A stretch of 64,000 nucleotides of DNA from Pseudomonas sp. Teo4 (GCF_034387475.1 NZ_JAXCIL010000001.1:3286001-3350000); one strand, 5' to 3'; shown: positions 51,487 to 61,055, counted from the stretch's first letter. Numbers and translations: made by a program. Notes: generated by a model not told the origin, from the sequence alone.

Positions 51487-51693
51487 TGGTCTGTCCCCCT
51501 GTGCTGTCGTGGTTGTGGCTCCACGCTAGAGGCAGGGGCAGACAGGGTCCATATACCCCGGGGTATAGAACCCGTTAAATCATTGATTCAATTTGAAAAA
51601 CAATGAGATTCAAGCAGCCATCGGTCAAGCCACCTGAACTTCTGCCCAGCCTGCTTCATCCACCCCACATAATCACCATCGGAGGTAGGAAGG

Positions 51694-51966
51694 ATGAAAC
51701 CACTGCTGCGCATCGCCTGTGCGACTGCCCTGTTCTGTGCCCTGCCCGCCTGGGCTTGCACACCGGAAGAGGCAACTCAGAAACGTGAGGAGCTAGCCGG
51801 GCTGGTCAGCCAATTGACCGAACAGAACCCGCAAAAGGCTAAAGAGATCAATGATGAGCTCCAGGGGATGGAGCTGGGCACGGCTAGCAAGGACTTGCCA
51901 GACAAGTGTCAGCTGATCGACAAGCGGATCAAGGAGCTGAAGCAGGCGGAGAAGAAAGCCGAATAG
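51694..51966 (+). CDS. Small periplasmic helical protein, unknown function
   Basis: A 90-residue protein with a signal peptide (LLRIACATALFCALPAWA, cleavage after AWA) and a mature charged helical part beginning CTPEEATQKREELAGLVSQL. Two cysteines (just after cleavage and in DKCQLIDKRI) may form a disulphide. GGAGG lies 8 nt upstream. It resembles conserved hypothetical proteins of pseudomonads; I do not recognise a functional family. Confidence 0.8.
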   Translation: MKPLLRIACATALFCALPAWACTPEEATQKREELAGLVSQLTEQNPQKAKEINDELQGMELGTASKDLPDKCQLIDKRIKELKQAEKKAE

Positions 51967-51975
51967 TGGCTGTCA

Positions 51976-52112
51976 GTGCCGGCCCCTTCGCGGGTAAACC
52001 CGCTCCCACAGGTTCAGTGCGGTTCCTGGACTGCCCCCAAGGGTTGGATTTGTGTCCAACTTCTTGAGGGCAGTCCATACCTGTGGGAGCGGGTTTACCC
52101 GCGAAGAGGCCA
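51976..52112. repeat. REP inverted pair interrupted by the palindromic mini-element
   Basis: GTGCCGGCCCCTTCGCGGGT with AAACCCGCTCCCACAGG on the left, CTGTGGGAGCGGGTTTACCC with GCGAAGAGGCCAGG on the right. The spacer holds the 51-bp element at 52027-52077. The REP type differs from that of the other invaded pair. Confidence 0.9.
52027..52077. mobile_element. 51-bp palindromic mini-element with IS3-like ends (copy B)
   Basis: The element begins TGGACTGCCCCCAAGGG and ends TTGAGGGCAGTCCA; read on the opposite strand it differs from copy A at 15770 by two substitutions and one base in the G run. The loop is TTTGTG, the inverse of that in copy A. No clear target duplication is visible here. No coding capacity. 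Confidence 0.7.
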
Positions 52113-52123
52113 GGACAGGCTAC

Positions 52124-53446
52124 TTACTCAGCCGCAGGCTTGCGCTTCTTCAGCGGTGCCATGCCATCGCTGCTGGCCAGCGGTGCATTGGCCTTTGGCT
52201 TGGCGGTCGGCTTGCGCTTGGCGGTGCCTTTCTTGTCGGCGCCACCCTTTTTCTCGACCTTTTTCTTCTTGGTGCCCGCAGCCTTGCCCGAAGCCTTGAC
52301 CTTCTTCGGCCCGCTGTAGGTGCCCTTCACTTCCTTGATCACCCGGCGCTCGAACTGCTGCTTGAGGTAGCGCTCGATGCTCGACATCAGGTTCCAGTCG
52401 TTGTGAGTGATCAGCGAAATCGCCAGGCCTTCGCCGCCCGCACGGCCAGTGCGGCCCACGCGGTGTACGTACTCGTCACCACTGCGCGGCATGTCGAAGT
52501 TGATCACCAGGTCCAGGCCATCGATGTCCAGGCCACGGGCCGCCACGTCGGTGGCCACCAGCACCTTGGAGCTGCCTTGCTTGAAGCGCTCGATGGCAAG
52601 CTTGCGGTCTTTCTGGTCCTTCTCACCGTGCAGCACGAACGCCTTCACATCCTTGGCCACCAAGTGACCGTAGATGCGGTCAGCCAGGGCGCGGGTGTTG
52701 GTGAAGATGATCGCCTTGTCGAAGGTCTCGTTGGCCAACAGCCACTGAGCGATCTGCTCTTTGTGCTGATCGTGGTCGGCGGTGATGATTTGCTGGCGGG
52801 TGCCTTCGGCCAACTGCGAGACGCTGTTGAGCATCAGGTGCTCAGGGTCTTTGAGCACCTTGCCGATCACATCGCGCAGGGCTGCGCCGCCGGTGGTGGC
52901 GGAGAACAGCAAGGTCTGCTCGCGGTTCTCGCACTCTTTGCACAGGCGCTCCATGTCTTCGGCGAAGCCCATGTCGAGCATGCGGTCGGCTTCGTCCAGC
53001 ACCAGCACCTGCACGTGGGACAGGTCCAGGTTGCCGGCGTTGAGGTGCTCAAGCAGGCGGCCGGGGGTACCGATCAGAACATCTGGCACCTTGCGCAGCA
53101 GCGCGGCCTGTTCCTTGAAGTCTTCACCGCCGGTCACCAGACCCGACTTGATGTAGGTGAACTGCGAGAACAGCTGCACTTGCTTGAGGGTCTGCTGAGC
53201 CAGCTCACGGGTTGGCAGCAGGATCAGCGAGCGGATTTCTACCCGGCGCGATTGCAGATCGACCAGACGGTTGAGCAGCGGCAGGACGAACGCGGCGGTC
53301 TTGCCGCTGCCGGTCTGTGCCGTCACACGCAGGTCGCGCCCTTGCAGGGCCAGGGGGATGGCCGCGGCCTGCACCGGGGTTGGCTCGACAAATTTAAGCT
53401 CGGCCACGGCTTTAAGCAGGCGTTCGTGCAGGGCGAATTGGGAGAA
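52124..53446 (-). CDS. rhlE: DEAD-box ATP-dependent RNA helicase (RhlE-like)
   Basis: A 440-residue DEAD-box helicase. Q-motif PTPVQAAAIPLAL, Walker A AQTGSGKT, DEAD (VLDEADRMLDMGF), SAT, then C-terminal ARGLDIDGLDLVINFD and HRVGRTGRAGG. A Lys/Ala-rich low-complexity tail (from about residue 380) probably binds RNA. GTG 53446 has GAGG 8 nt upstream and begins the family N-terminus (VFSQFALHERLLKAVAEL); a TTG seven codons upstream is less likely. Roles in RNA decay or ribosome assembly are inferred. Confidence 0.9.
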   Translation of the reverse strand, partial: FSQFALHERLLKAVAELKFVEPTPVQAAAIPLALQGRDLRVTAQTGSGKTAAFVLPLLNRLVDLQSRRVEIRSLILLPTRELAQQTLKQVQLFSQFTYIKSGLVTGGEDFKEQAALLRKVPDVLIGTPGRLLEHLNAGNLDLSHVQVLVLDEADRMLDMGFAEDMERLCKECENREQTLLFSATTGGAALRDVIGKVLKDPEHLMLNSVSQLAEGTRQQIITADHDQHKEQIAQWLLANETFDKAIIFTNTRALADRIYGHLVAKDVKAFVLHGEKDQKDRKLAIERFKQGSSKVLVATDVAARGLDIDGLDLVINFDMPRSGDEYVHRVGRTGRAGGEGLAISLITHNDWNLMSSIERYLKQQFERRVIKEVKGTYSGPKKVKASGKAAGTKKKKVEKKGGADKKGTAKRKPTAKPKANAPLASSDGMAPLKKRKPAAE

Positions 53447-53594
53447 CACGGAGGTAACCTCAGGCAAGTGCGGGGAAATTCAGTTGCATAGGGTAACGTT
53501 TTCTGCCGTTTAAGCCGAATTTCTTTTGGCGTCATGGTGGGCATGCGCGGTCTAATGGCCCTTCGTTTTGCAATACAGACCTGTCTACACGCTT

Positions 53595-54242
53595 ATGGAT
53601 ATTCAACAAATCTGGCGCGATGCCCTCGATCTCTGGGGCACCCTCGATCAACACCCCATGCTCCACGCCGCCCTGGGCCTGGCGGTGTTGCTGCTGGTTT
53701 CGCTGGTGGTCGGTCGCCTGGCCCGCTTCTTCGTGTTGCACGCCTCACGCCTGCTGGCACGCCAAAACGCCCTCAAATGGTTCGATGACCTGCGCCACAA
53801 CAAGGTGTTCCAGCGCCTGGCGCAGACCACCCCTTCGCTGGTGATCCAGTTCGGCCTCAAACTGGTGCCGGAACTGTCAGACACCGCTCAGCACTTCCTC
53901 GGCAACGTCGCCCTGGCTTTCACCCTGCTGTTCATGACCCTGGCGCTGTCTTGTCTGCTCGATGCCCTGCTGGACATCTATGCCCGCACCGAGCATGCCC
54001 GCACTCGCTCGATCAAAGGTTACGTGCAACTGGCCAAGATGATGCTGTGGATCTTCTCCGTCATCATCATCGTCGCCACCCTGATCGACCGCTCGCCCCT
54101 GTTGCTGCTTTCAGGTCTGGGCGCCATGTCGGCGGTGCTGCTGTTGGTGTACAAGGAGAATCCAAAGAACTCCCGAAATTCCAGGAATGCAAAGATCGCG
54201 ATATGGACAGCCACCGGTACCCATTCCCCTGCTCCGAGATAG
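53595..54242 (+). pseudogene. MscS-type channel gene truncated by an island
   Basis: The first 187 codons (MDIQQIWRDALDLW up to SGLGAMSAVLLLVYK) are a normal YbdG/Mim-type MscS homologue with its N-terminal membrane helices. From about 54156 the reading frame passes into unrelated sequence (ENPKNSRNSRNAKIAIW) and stops at 54242. The whole MscS pore and cytoplasmic domain of roughly 240 residues is missing, so the channel must be inactive. The start ATG 53595 is divergent from the helicase gene. The break marks the island boundary. Confidence 0.85.
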
Positions 54243-54588
54243 CCCCAGATTTCTGCGAAGATTGTCAGGTATCCCCGGAAGGGCAAGCCCGTCACAATCT
54301 CTCAAGACCCGCTGAGGTTTGCCCGCCTTCGGGCTCCGTGACAGCAAACCGCTTACCGCCCCTGCCCCTGCCCGCCCCGCCCCCTAGCCACCGAAAGCCT
54401 TTCAGCCCCATCAAAGTTAGTGACGGTCGCCGACTTGCGTGTACGAACGGGCGTGACCCGCCTAGCCCAAAGAAGTGCTGACGCGACTGGGCTAGGGCTG
54501 CGGCATCAGTGGACGCCGGCCTGACTCATGCGAGGTGAGTTTCCCCACAAGTACGGAAGCGTTCTTCGAGCGCGATACGCAGAAATCT
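54243..54588. other. Gap at the island boundary with an inverted repeat
   Basis: No gene is supported in these 346 bp. They contain a C-rich tract near 54357-54405 and a 9-bp inverted repeat, CCTAGCCCA at 54461 and TGGGCTAGG ending at 54496, with an 18-nt loop. The repeat could be a transcription stop or an island-end structure. The frame of the HNH gene stays partly open downstream of its restored stop but ends by 54532. Confidence 0.5.
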
Positions 54589-54671
54589 TCATGGCTTCGT
54601 TGCAAACCGGCAGTACGCGTCGAAATCTTCCAGCGGGTAGATGTGGAAGCTGGCGACCGAGTTCTCGTAAC

Positions 54672-56114
54672 TCACCAGCTCCAAGAGGCCATTTCTGACC
54701 ATGATGTGAACCGGGGTAAAGAAACCGCCTGGCCAAATACGTTGATACTTTTGCGCTCCGTCGCGTCGAATGCTTTGAAGCGATACCGCTGATTTCGAAA
54801 CCGGCTGACCTCGTCTTCATCCATTCTCGCTGTGCTTCGAATAGGGAATTTGATGCTCTCCAGCGGCTTGTAGTACCCATCAATGGCATCCACGCAGTCT
54901 TTCAGCTCAACGTAATCTTCATCGGCGAGACCAGAGGTCAGGTCGACATTGAGCGATGTACCCAAGAACTCCGTGAGGCGTCTGGCCCACTGTAAATAAG
55001 TCATCAGGGTTGCCAGTCGCTTGAAGCCTTCAGGCCGCAAATCGATTGACATGACGTAAAGTCGCTCACCATCGAGCTCAACTATGAGGGTGACTTTCCA
55101 GCCATTGAGCGCAGCTTCCGTAAACTGCACGATTTTCGAGAACCACGGTAGTTGGTCAACCGGGCGCGATTGCCAATTCTCAACGCTGATGTTGAAGTTC
55201 ACGTTGGAAACCGCGCCCCCGTCGCCGACTTCAGCGACGAGCTTGAGCATGCCAGCCATGGATTCGCCCCTGAGGCAGAACGACTTGGTGCCCCACACGA
55301 TTTCTCCAGGCATGTCGTCCAGCACCAGCGTTTCCAAGGTGTCCGGATTCGTGAGCATGATCTTCTGGATCACACGGGTAGGAGGGCGAAAAATTTGCAT
55401 CTTCCCCCCAGCGCCTTTGGTCATGTCCACGATCGCATCGAACAGGGGCGATCCCTGAATGGCGACGTTGGTCATGTCCAGCTCCAGGCCTTGCCCATGC
55501 TCGAACAGCGCGTCGAAACCAGTGGCAGCCATGCGGGCATCTCTTCCACCGACAGTCATGGCAAGCTGGACGTTTTCCTTCGCGTTCACCTGGAAAACCG
55601 TGCCGTGGTGAGGATCGTACCGGGTGACTACATCGAAGCGAGGGTCAGCCTGTGACAACACTTGCGCAGTAGCTCTATGGGCATTCTGGATGGCCGAGGG
55701 CAAGAAGCTTTTCGGCATTCCAGTAAGGGCCATGGCCAGAAGATCGGGCGCATCTTGAGCGGCGGGCTGACGTTTGCCGAGCTCGGCCTTAGCAGCGGCT
55801 TCGGCTTGTTTCTTCCAGCCTTTGAGCACCTCGACCGTGTAGGTGTTGAAGTCCCGGTCAATCTCATCTGCATGAATCGCGCAGAGCCAAATGCCATTCG
55901 AGAAGGCCTTTCTCTCATTGCTAGTCATGCTGGCATCGTAGCGGGCACCACCGGGCGAGGCAGCGCATATGTGGGCCGCCTTACCGACATTGGTCACCCC
56001 TTCTTCATCCTGTGGAGCTGACGTGGCGACTCTGCAGTTCGGGTTCGAGCACCGGTGTGCGACCCTATCCCGCAGTTTTTTGATGGTGCTCTGTTTGAAG
56101 TCATCGCGCGCCAT
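54672..56114 (-). CDS. HNH endonuclease-like effector, 3' end frameshifted
   Basis: A 480-residue open frame from ATG 56114. The N-terminal 90 residues form the HNH-like nuclease domain shared with CBASS Cap5 and related defence effectors: RCSNPNC (Cys22, Cys27), KAAHICAASPGG (His48), SNGIWLCAIHADEID (Asn73, Cys78, His81). Residues 110-480 are a mixed region I do not recognise and may be a sensor. The frame ends in FTSWSEMASWSW, but one missing T in the run at 54722-54724 would give VHIMVRNGLLELVSYENSVA and a stop at 54589 (508 residues), so a small C-terminal piece appears lost. Neighbour of the RES gene, same strand. Confidence 0.8.
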   Translation of the reverse strand: MARDDFKQSTIKKLRDRVAHRCSNPNCRVATSAPQDEEGVTNVGKAAHICAASPGGARYDASMTSNERKAFSNGIWLCAIHADEIDRDFNTYTVEVLKGWKKQAEAAAKAELGKRQPAAQDAPDLLAMALTGMPKSFLPSAIQNAHRATAQVLSQADPRFDVVTRYDPHHGTVFQVNAKENVQLAMTVGGRDARMAATGFDALFEHGQGLELDMTNVAIQGSPLFDAIVDMTKGAGGKMQIFRPPTRVIQKIMLTNPDTLETLVLDDMPGEIVWGTKSFCLRGESMAGMLKLVAEVGDGGAVSNVNFNISVENWQSRPVDQLPWFSKIVQFTEAALNGWKVTLIVELDGERLYVMSIDLRPEGFKRLATLMTYLQWARRLTEFLGTSLNVDLTSGLADEDYVELKDCVDAIDGYYKPLESIKFPIRSTARMDEDEVSRFRNQRYRFKAFDATERKSINVFGQAVSLPRFTSWSEMASWSW

Positions 56115-56226
56115 AGGATCTCGCCACCTCAAAAGATAAAAAGGTCAAAGGAGTCGGACAGTGAGCGCTCAGACAGGGCCTGGCTCAATTTGATTTGCCC
56201 CGGCAATAGCAGCCCATCTGGCATCG

Positions 56227-57478
56227 TCAGAATTCGTAAACGGGCTTCGCCTTTTGCTTTGGCTTGTTTTCCGACAATGGCTCGTCAGCCGTTTCGTACG
56301 CCACGAAGCGCACGTCATGGTAGATGAGACTGTCAGCCACGTACTGAATGCAAGACCCGCTGGATGGCTTGGCCCCCATAACGCCCATTGCCCCATCCAC
56401 GCTCCAGAACGTTGGTGTTGGCGCACACGCCACATGAGAGAACAGAACAATGTTGTTGCCCAATGGTGCCTGAACAGATTTGAAGATGAGACCGTCGATG
56501 CGAGGTTTGCAGTGCGTAGCAAGGTATTCGGCGACGGCTTGGGAAGTTAGGTAGTTGCGCTCGGAACCTGGAAGCACCGGGACTGTGATCAGGTTGTGGA
56601 GGTACTTCAGGAATTGACGACGGCCACGTTTTTCAAAGTAGTTGGCCTCAAAGAAACTAGGTTCGGGCCCCAGGTCAGCCTTCTCAAACCGGCCAAAATC
56701 CAGAACCTTGATCGGCTGGGTCAGTTTGAACTCACCACTGACAACGCTGCCGCCCACTGGGGGGCGTAACTCAGCAACGCAGGTTTTGCGCTCAAACGCA
56801 CCATAGAAGGCCGGTACGCCGGCAGGGTTCATTCTCCTTCTCCTGCGATCTCCTTCGGCGGTGCCGACAGGTTCCTGGCAGGGTCAGCGCTGATCTTGCT
56901 GACGTCTTCGGCGTTGGCACAAGAGCGGGCGCGGTAGATCGACGGTGCGTCTGCAGGCGACAAAATGCGCACCACAGCATGGTCGCTGGATGAGGCGGAG
57001 TACTTCGCCAGCTCCTTAAACAGCCAGTCCAGAAACGACTTCGCGCTTTCATTGAAGAAGCGGCTTCCGTGTGCCAGTCCCTCTTGAAACTCACCCCACT
57101 TGTATCTGAAGTCGCTGGGCAAGTAGGGCAAGTGGGCGTAGTTCACGTCGTCGCTATATTTGGTCAGATGCCGAGAGACAAGCTGTACAACAGGATCAAT
57201 GTTGTCACAACCGAAGATCTCTCCCACCCAGACATCGATCAGTTCACCGTACTGACGCTGAAACGAGCCGTGAGCATCGTTCCACGTAAAATGGTGCTCC
57301 CCTGGCAGACATAACTCTCAAGAATCTTTTCCACGCGGCTCACCAGCTTCGATAACGAAACCGCCTTGCGCTTGGTTCCACAGAGACAACATGCGATGGA
57401 TGTGCCGTTGCGTTGTATCTGCCGAGCCAGGAAAGGATCCGAGGCACATTTGAAGCACACGTATTGCTCGGCTGTCAT
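56227..57478 (-). pseudogene. RES-domain toxin with HEPN/RES-type N-terminus, two frameshifts
   Basis: Three minus-strand frames together form one RES protein. Frame 1 (from 57478 or 57502) holds a zinc-knuckle-like YVCFKCASDP and CCLCGTKRKAV, typical of the HEPN/RES N-terminal domain. Frame 2 continues EHHFTWNDAHGSFQRQYGEL to SIYRARSCAN and ends GEGE. Frame 3 starts NPAGVPAFYGAFERKTCVAE, the RES core. One base is missing in the C run at 57299-57302 and one near 56831-56843; adding two bases makes the length an exact multiple of three (417 residues). RES toxins modify or degrade NAD. As written the gene is inactive, unless recoding occurs. Confidence 0.75.
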
Positions 57479-57642
57479 GGCAGTCTGGTCGTCCTTCTGC
57501 ATAATGGTGGCAAAGTACAATGGCGCGGTGGCCAGTGATGATCGCTGATCATCAAAGGGAAAACCAACACCTCGTTCAGCACCTATGAATAAACACTGCG
57601 CGGCCACGCTCACCATTTCCCATACAGGTCGGAGGACACGTC

Positions 57643-58392
57643 ATGAGCTCGATCAAGGACTACTTTTTCGAGGTGCAACAGGAAGCCTGTATCAACTGGA
57701 TTGCCCAGACCTATGGATATGAGATCGATCCGGACGAAGACCCAGAGCTATGGGAAAAGCTGGCAGCCGAATATTCAGACATGCTCGACGCCAGAGCCGA
57801 GATCCAATGGCTCAATCGTCACTCTCACCAGGAATTTTTCATTGAATTTGAAGCTGAGCTAGCGGCCACGGCTAGCCTGTTGGCTGCTGCAGCCCTCACC
57901 CCCAACGCCAATACGGTCTTCAAGCTCGTGTATGCGCACACCGTCACCCTCATGGAGGCGCTGATCAGCTCGGTGGTGCGCAAGCTCGTTGTAAGCGACG
58001 AAAACCTGCTGATGTCGCTGGCTGCGGGTTACAAGAAGGTGAACGTTGTCTCCGTCACTCTGAAGGAGATCGCTGAGCAGCCAAAGCTGGTGGAAACCAT
58101 CGTGCTTAGAATCTTGGCCGATCAGACCTTCCACAACGTCGCGACCATCAAGGAAGTCTTGGGCGTGATGTTCGGCGAACACATGAAAGACCTCAACCTG
58201 GCAGGAGTTGGCCGCATCTGCAGCAAGCGGCATGACATCGTTCACCGCAACGGCAAGACGGTCGATGACAAGCCCATCGAGCTGTCGCCGGCAGAGGTGG
58301 GACAGGCCATCAGTACCGTGAATGAGTTTGCCATGGACGTACGGCGCAGGATTGAGGCCGCGCTCAGGGAAGAAAGCCCCGTCCCTTTTTGA
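57643..58392 (+). CDS. HEPN-domain protein (probable ribonuclease or toxin)
   Basis: A 249-residue acidic helical protein. Near the C-terminus it carries Arg196-x4-His201 in ICSKRHDIVHRNGKTVDDK, the Rx4-6H catalytic motif of HEPN ribonucleases. The N-terminal 80 residues are charged and unassigned. GGAGG lies 8 nt upstream of the ATG. It is divergent from the RES gene, the two starts being 165 bp apart, and 128 bp upstream of the CoiA-like gene on the same strand. The frame is intact, in contrast with its neighbours. Catalytic activity is inferred from the motif only. Confidence 0.8.
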   Translation: MSSIKDYFFEVQQEACINWIAQTYGYEIDPDEDPELWEKLAAEYSDMLDARAEIQWLNRHSHQEFFIEFEAELAATASLLAAAALTPNANTVFKLVYAHTVTLMEALISSVVRKLVVSDENLLMSLAAGYKKVNVVSVTLKEIAEQPKLVETIVLRILADQTFHNVATIKEVLGVMFGEHMKDLNLAGVGRICSKRHDIVHRNGKTVDDKPIELSPAEVGQAISTVNEFAMDVRRRIEAALREESPVPF

Positions 58393-58520
58393 CGACCCCT
58401 TACCCCACCCAAGGCCCTAAGCGCTCGCCCCGCCTGGTGAGAGTAACTGTACGGGGGTTCGGTGGCGATGCCCATCCAAAATTTGGATGCTGGAGTTCTA
58501 CCCTCCTGTAAGGACGCAGC

Positions 58521-59898
58521 ATGTACACCCACGAAATGGCACAGCCCACCGATACGATGCTCTTGAACGACATCCTCGACATGGAAACAGGTCAGAATGT
58601 CGACCCTCAGGTGTTCCTACGCCGCGAGCTGAGCCTGGTCATGAAAGACCGCGCCGAACTGATGGCCCGCTACACCCGCGATCCTGATGCACCTTGGCTC
58701 GTCTGCGAGCTGTGCTCAGCGCCTGTGATCCTGGTGCGCACGAAAGATCGGTACTTTCATTTCCGCCATCACCAGAGTGAAGAAGCGGAGCAGAAATGCT
58801 CGATCTCGACGCGAGGAGAGCTGAGCGCCGATCAGATCAAATGCATCAAGTACAACGCGGCCAAGGAAAGCTCGGCGCACCTAAGACTCAAGGCCATCAT
58901 CCGCGACAGCCTGATAGCTGACGAAAAATGTACTGAGCCGCTGGTGGAAGCCGTATGGAAAGGGCTGCGTTTGGCTAAGCGAGCACAGTGGCGAAAGCCG
59001 GATGTCCAAGTCGAACTTGCGGGTCAGCGCCTGGCGTTCGAGGTACAGCTATCGACCACGTTCCTAAGCGAAATCGTAGGCCGGCGCGAGTTTTACCGGC
59101 GCAACAACGGCGCAATGGTCTGGGTCTTCCAGAGCTTCGATCCATATACGACGCGAACTGCCGAAGAGGATATTTTCTACCTCAACAACCACAACGTTTT
59201 TTTGGTGAATGAGGAAACGCTTGAGCGCTCCCGGCAGGCCAAGCGCATGGCTTTGGATTGCTGGTATCCCATACCGGAGTTGCAAGGCAAGACGATATTC
59301 AACCGCTGGACGATGGCCCACGTTTTCCTCGATGAGCTCAAGATCGACCCTCAAGAACAAAAGGTGTTTTTCTACGACTACGATGCTCAGCGAGCTGAAC
59401 TCGAACGCTCTTTGGACACCTCCTGGCTCGCCAGGCTTTCTACGATTTCTGGAACGAGCGCGCTGCCACCGACTGCAGGGAAACGGATGCCGCCTGGACA
59501 ACCTTGCGGGAACAGATGCGGATCGCCATGCCTCGCCTGCATCTGCCGGCAGATTACCGGACAGGGAAATTCCATGGTGCCATCTCGCTTATGCTAAGCG
59601 CGCGCTTTGGGCGCCCGGTGGGTACAACCTGCCTCGACTGATAAACGTCGCCAACACCGCATTCGATCACTACAAGGACTTCCTGTACGCCTTTGGCTGG
59701 GCGCTGCGGCTGTGCGGCCACGAAGACTTACTCAAAGCGCAAGACAGTAAAGGGACGTGGCGTCGGCGCGCCAAGCTGATCAAAGATGGCATGCGCAATC
59801 ATGATGAAGGTTTCCGCCAAGATCCTAGCCTCAACCATCTGATCGCATTTCTTGTCCCTGAGATCACCGAGAAGCTGGCTCAAGTCAGAGACTGGTAG
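58521..59898 (+). pseudogene. CoiA-like (PD-(D/E)xK type) nuclease, two frameshifts
   Basis: The first frame (58521 to about 59425) holds a zinc finger-like VCELCSAPV (Cys62, Cys65) with YFHFRHHQ and KCS (Cys93), then a restriction-nuclease-like core RKPDVQVELAGQRLAFEVQL (Asp161, Glu174-x-Gln176), as in CoiA/DUF6035-type proteins. A base is missing near 59420-59428, after which ARQAFYDFWNERAATDCRET continues in another frame; a second is missing near 59616-59626, after which YNLPRLINVANTAFDHYKDF continues to 59898. Correcting both gives 459 residues. AAGGA precedes the ATG by 7 nt. As written the product is truncated within the nuclease region. Confidence 0.75.
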
Positions 59899-60221
59899 CA
59901 GCGAGTGAGTGCCTCCAGAGCCAGGCGGCGTCAAGCGATCTGGCGACTGCTTCAAGGCCGAATCTGTGCTGATCAGCGAAGGTTTTCCACTTTCTGTGGT
60001 TGACATCGTAACCCTCGTTGCTCAAAAATGATCACGAGGGCTCAATAAGAGCAGGGCTGATCTGGATCATGGCGATATTGGCAGATCAGTGTGGATTGCG
60101 CAGGTCGCCACCTGTGCGGTAGCGGTAACCGGCAACAATGGTTAGCTTCCGACCCCTTTCGGGCAGTAATGCCTGGACGTGCTAAGCAAGCGCTGCGACT
60201 ACCAGCCCTCAATGATTTCTC
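59899..60221. other. Gap of 323 bp without a gene
   Basis: No open frame with coding character was seen. A weak inverted repeat CCCTCGT (60012) and ACGAGGG (ending 60040) with a loop could stop the plus-strand transcript. The rest has no recognisable feature. Confidence 0.5.
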
Positions 60222-60243
60222 GAAAAAGGCGCCTACGGCGCCT
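60222..60243 (-). terminator. Intrinsic terminator overlapping the end of the BECR-like gene
   Basis: On the minus strand GGCGCC-GTA-GGCGCC is followed by TTTTT. The stop codon TAG of the gene lies inside the loop region, so the terminator directly caps it. Confidence 0.75.
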
Positions 60244-60712
60244 TTGCTTTCAGCGTGCCGACATTCATCGCGCTCTGCTTTTTCAGCACCTTGTAGGCCG
60301 TGACGACTGAATAGAAATTCTCTCCGGCAGCATCGAGCTGCGGTGACAGGATTACGACCCCTTTCGCGCCCCTCACGATCGTCAACCGATAGCCATCACG
60401 GGTCTGGTACCCCTCGCAAAGAATTTGCGCCCTGGGACAAGATTCCGCAACAAACGCGGGAACGTCTTCAATCGTCTGGCAGCCCGCGCTGACAAGCTCA
60501 TGGCCATGACCTTCCCAAATGTGGCGGACACCAAAGCCTTTACTGAAACCATGGTGTTTGCCGACTCGCAGGTAGATGTCACCACCAGGTAACGTGAGGT
60601 TTCGACTACTGTATGGCTCGATATAGCCATAGCTGAGCAAACCGGTGACCGGATGCGGTACGCAGACCTCTTTGTCTAAGACCGCGTAATCGAACAACGG
60701 CTCAAGGGGCAT
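60233..60712 (-). CDS. Possible BECR-fold nuclease toxin
   Basis: A protein of about 159 residues from ATG 60712 (MPLEPLFDYAVLD); the frame is open to 60724. Blocks GDIYLRVGKHHGFSKGFGVRHIWEGHGHEL and ENFYSVVTAYKV resemble the phage-type Barnase/EndoU/ColicinE5/RelE (BECR) nucleases, but I am not sure of the family. Upstream the same frame reads QFLWQNAVPAGDFPPLEEE before a TAA, which could be the end of a larger protein interrupted by a nonsense codon. No antitoxin is adjacent. The frame is intact to the terminator. Confidence 0.5.
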   Translation of the reverse strand: MPLEPLFDYAVLDKEVCVPHPVTGLLSYGYIEPYSSRNLTLPGGDIYLRVGKHHGFSKGFGVRHIWEGHGHELVSAGCQTIEDVPAFVAESCPRAQILCEGYQTRDGYRLTIVRGAKGVVILSPQLDAAGENFYSVVTAYKVLKKQSAMNVGTLKAKAP

Positions 60713-61000
60713 CAATGCGGACAATTATTCTTCTTCCAATGGTGGAAAGTCCCCAGCGGGTACGGCATTTTGCCACAGAAATTGAGCCGCTATCGTGCAG
60801 GCGCCAAGTCTCGGTGGGCCAGCGTCGGAAGCCCCTTGTCCGGGCCCCTTGAAGCTCTGTCTTGGGCCCAATGAGTGTCCCCCTCGACTTCCATTGTCGT
60901 GCCAGAGCCATTGTCGTGCCAGAGGACAGCCCTTGCTCGGGATATCGAGTTGCCCCAACCTGCAGCATATAGCCAGTGACAGCGTTCGGCTTGGAAGCTC

Positions 61001-61036
61001 AGAAGCTGATAGAAGCCCAGAGGCTGATAGAAGCCA
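61001..61036. repeat. Two-copy 18-bp tandem repeat
   Basis: AGAAGCTGATAGAAGCCC is followed directly by AGAGGCTGATAGAAGCCA (16 of 18 identical). It lies upstream of the ATPase remnant and may be a regulatory or slipped-strand repeat. Confidence 0.6.
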
Positions 61037-61055
61037 GGCTTAAGGAGTAGAGGGG

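Noticed and set aside
60702..60968. Minus-strand frame that could be an antitoxin for the BECR-like gene
   Set aside because: Composition is Arg/Gly/Thr-rich without any antitoxin fold, and the neighbouring frame gives a better continuation into the nuclease.
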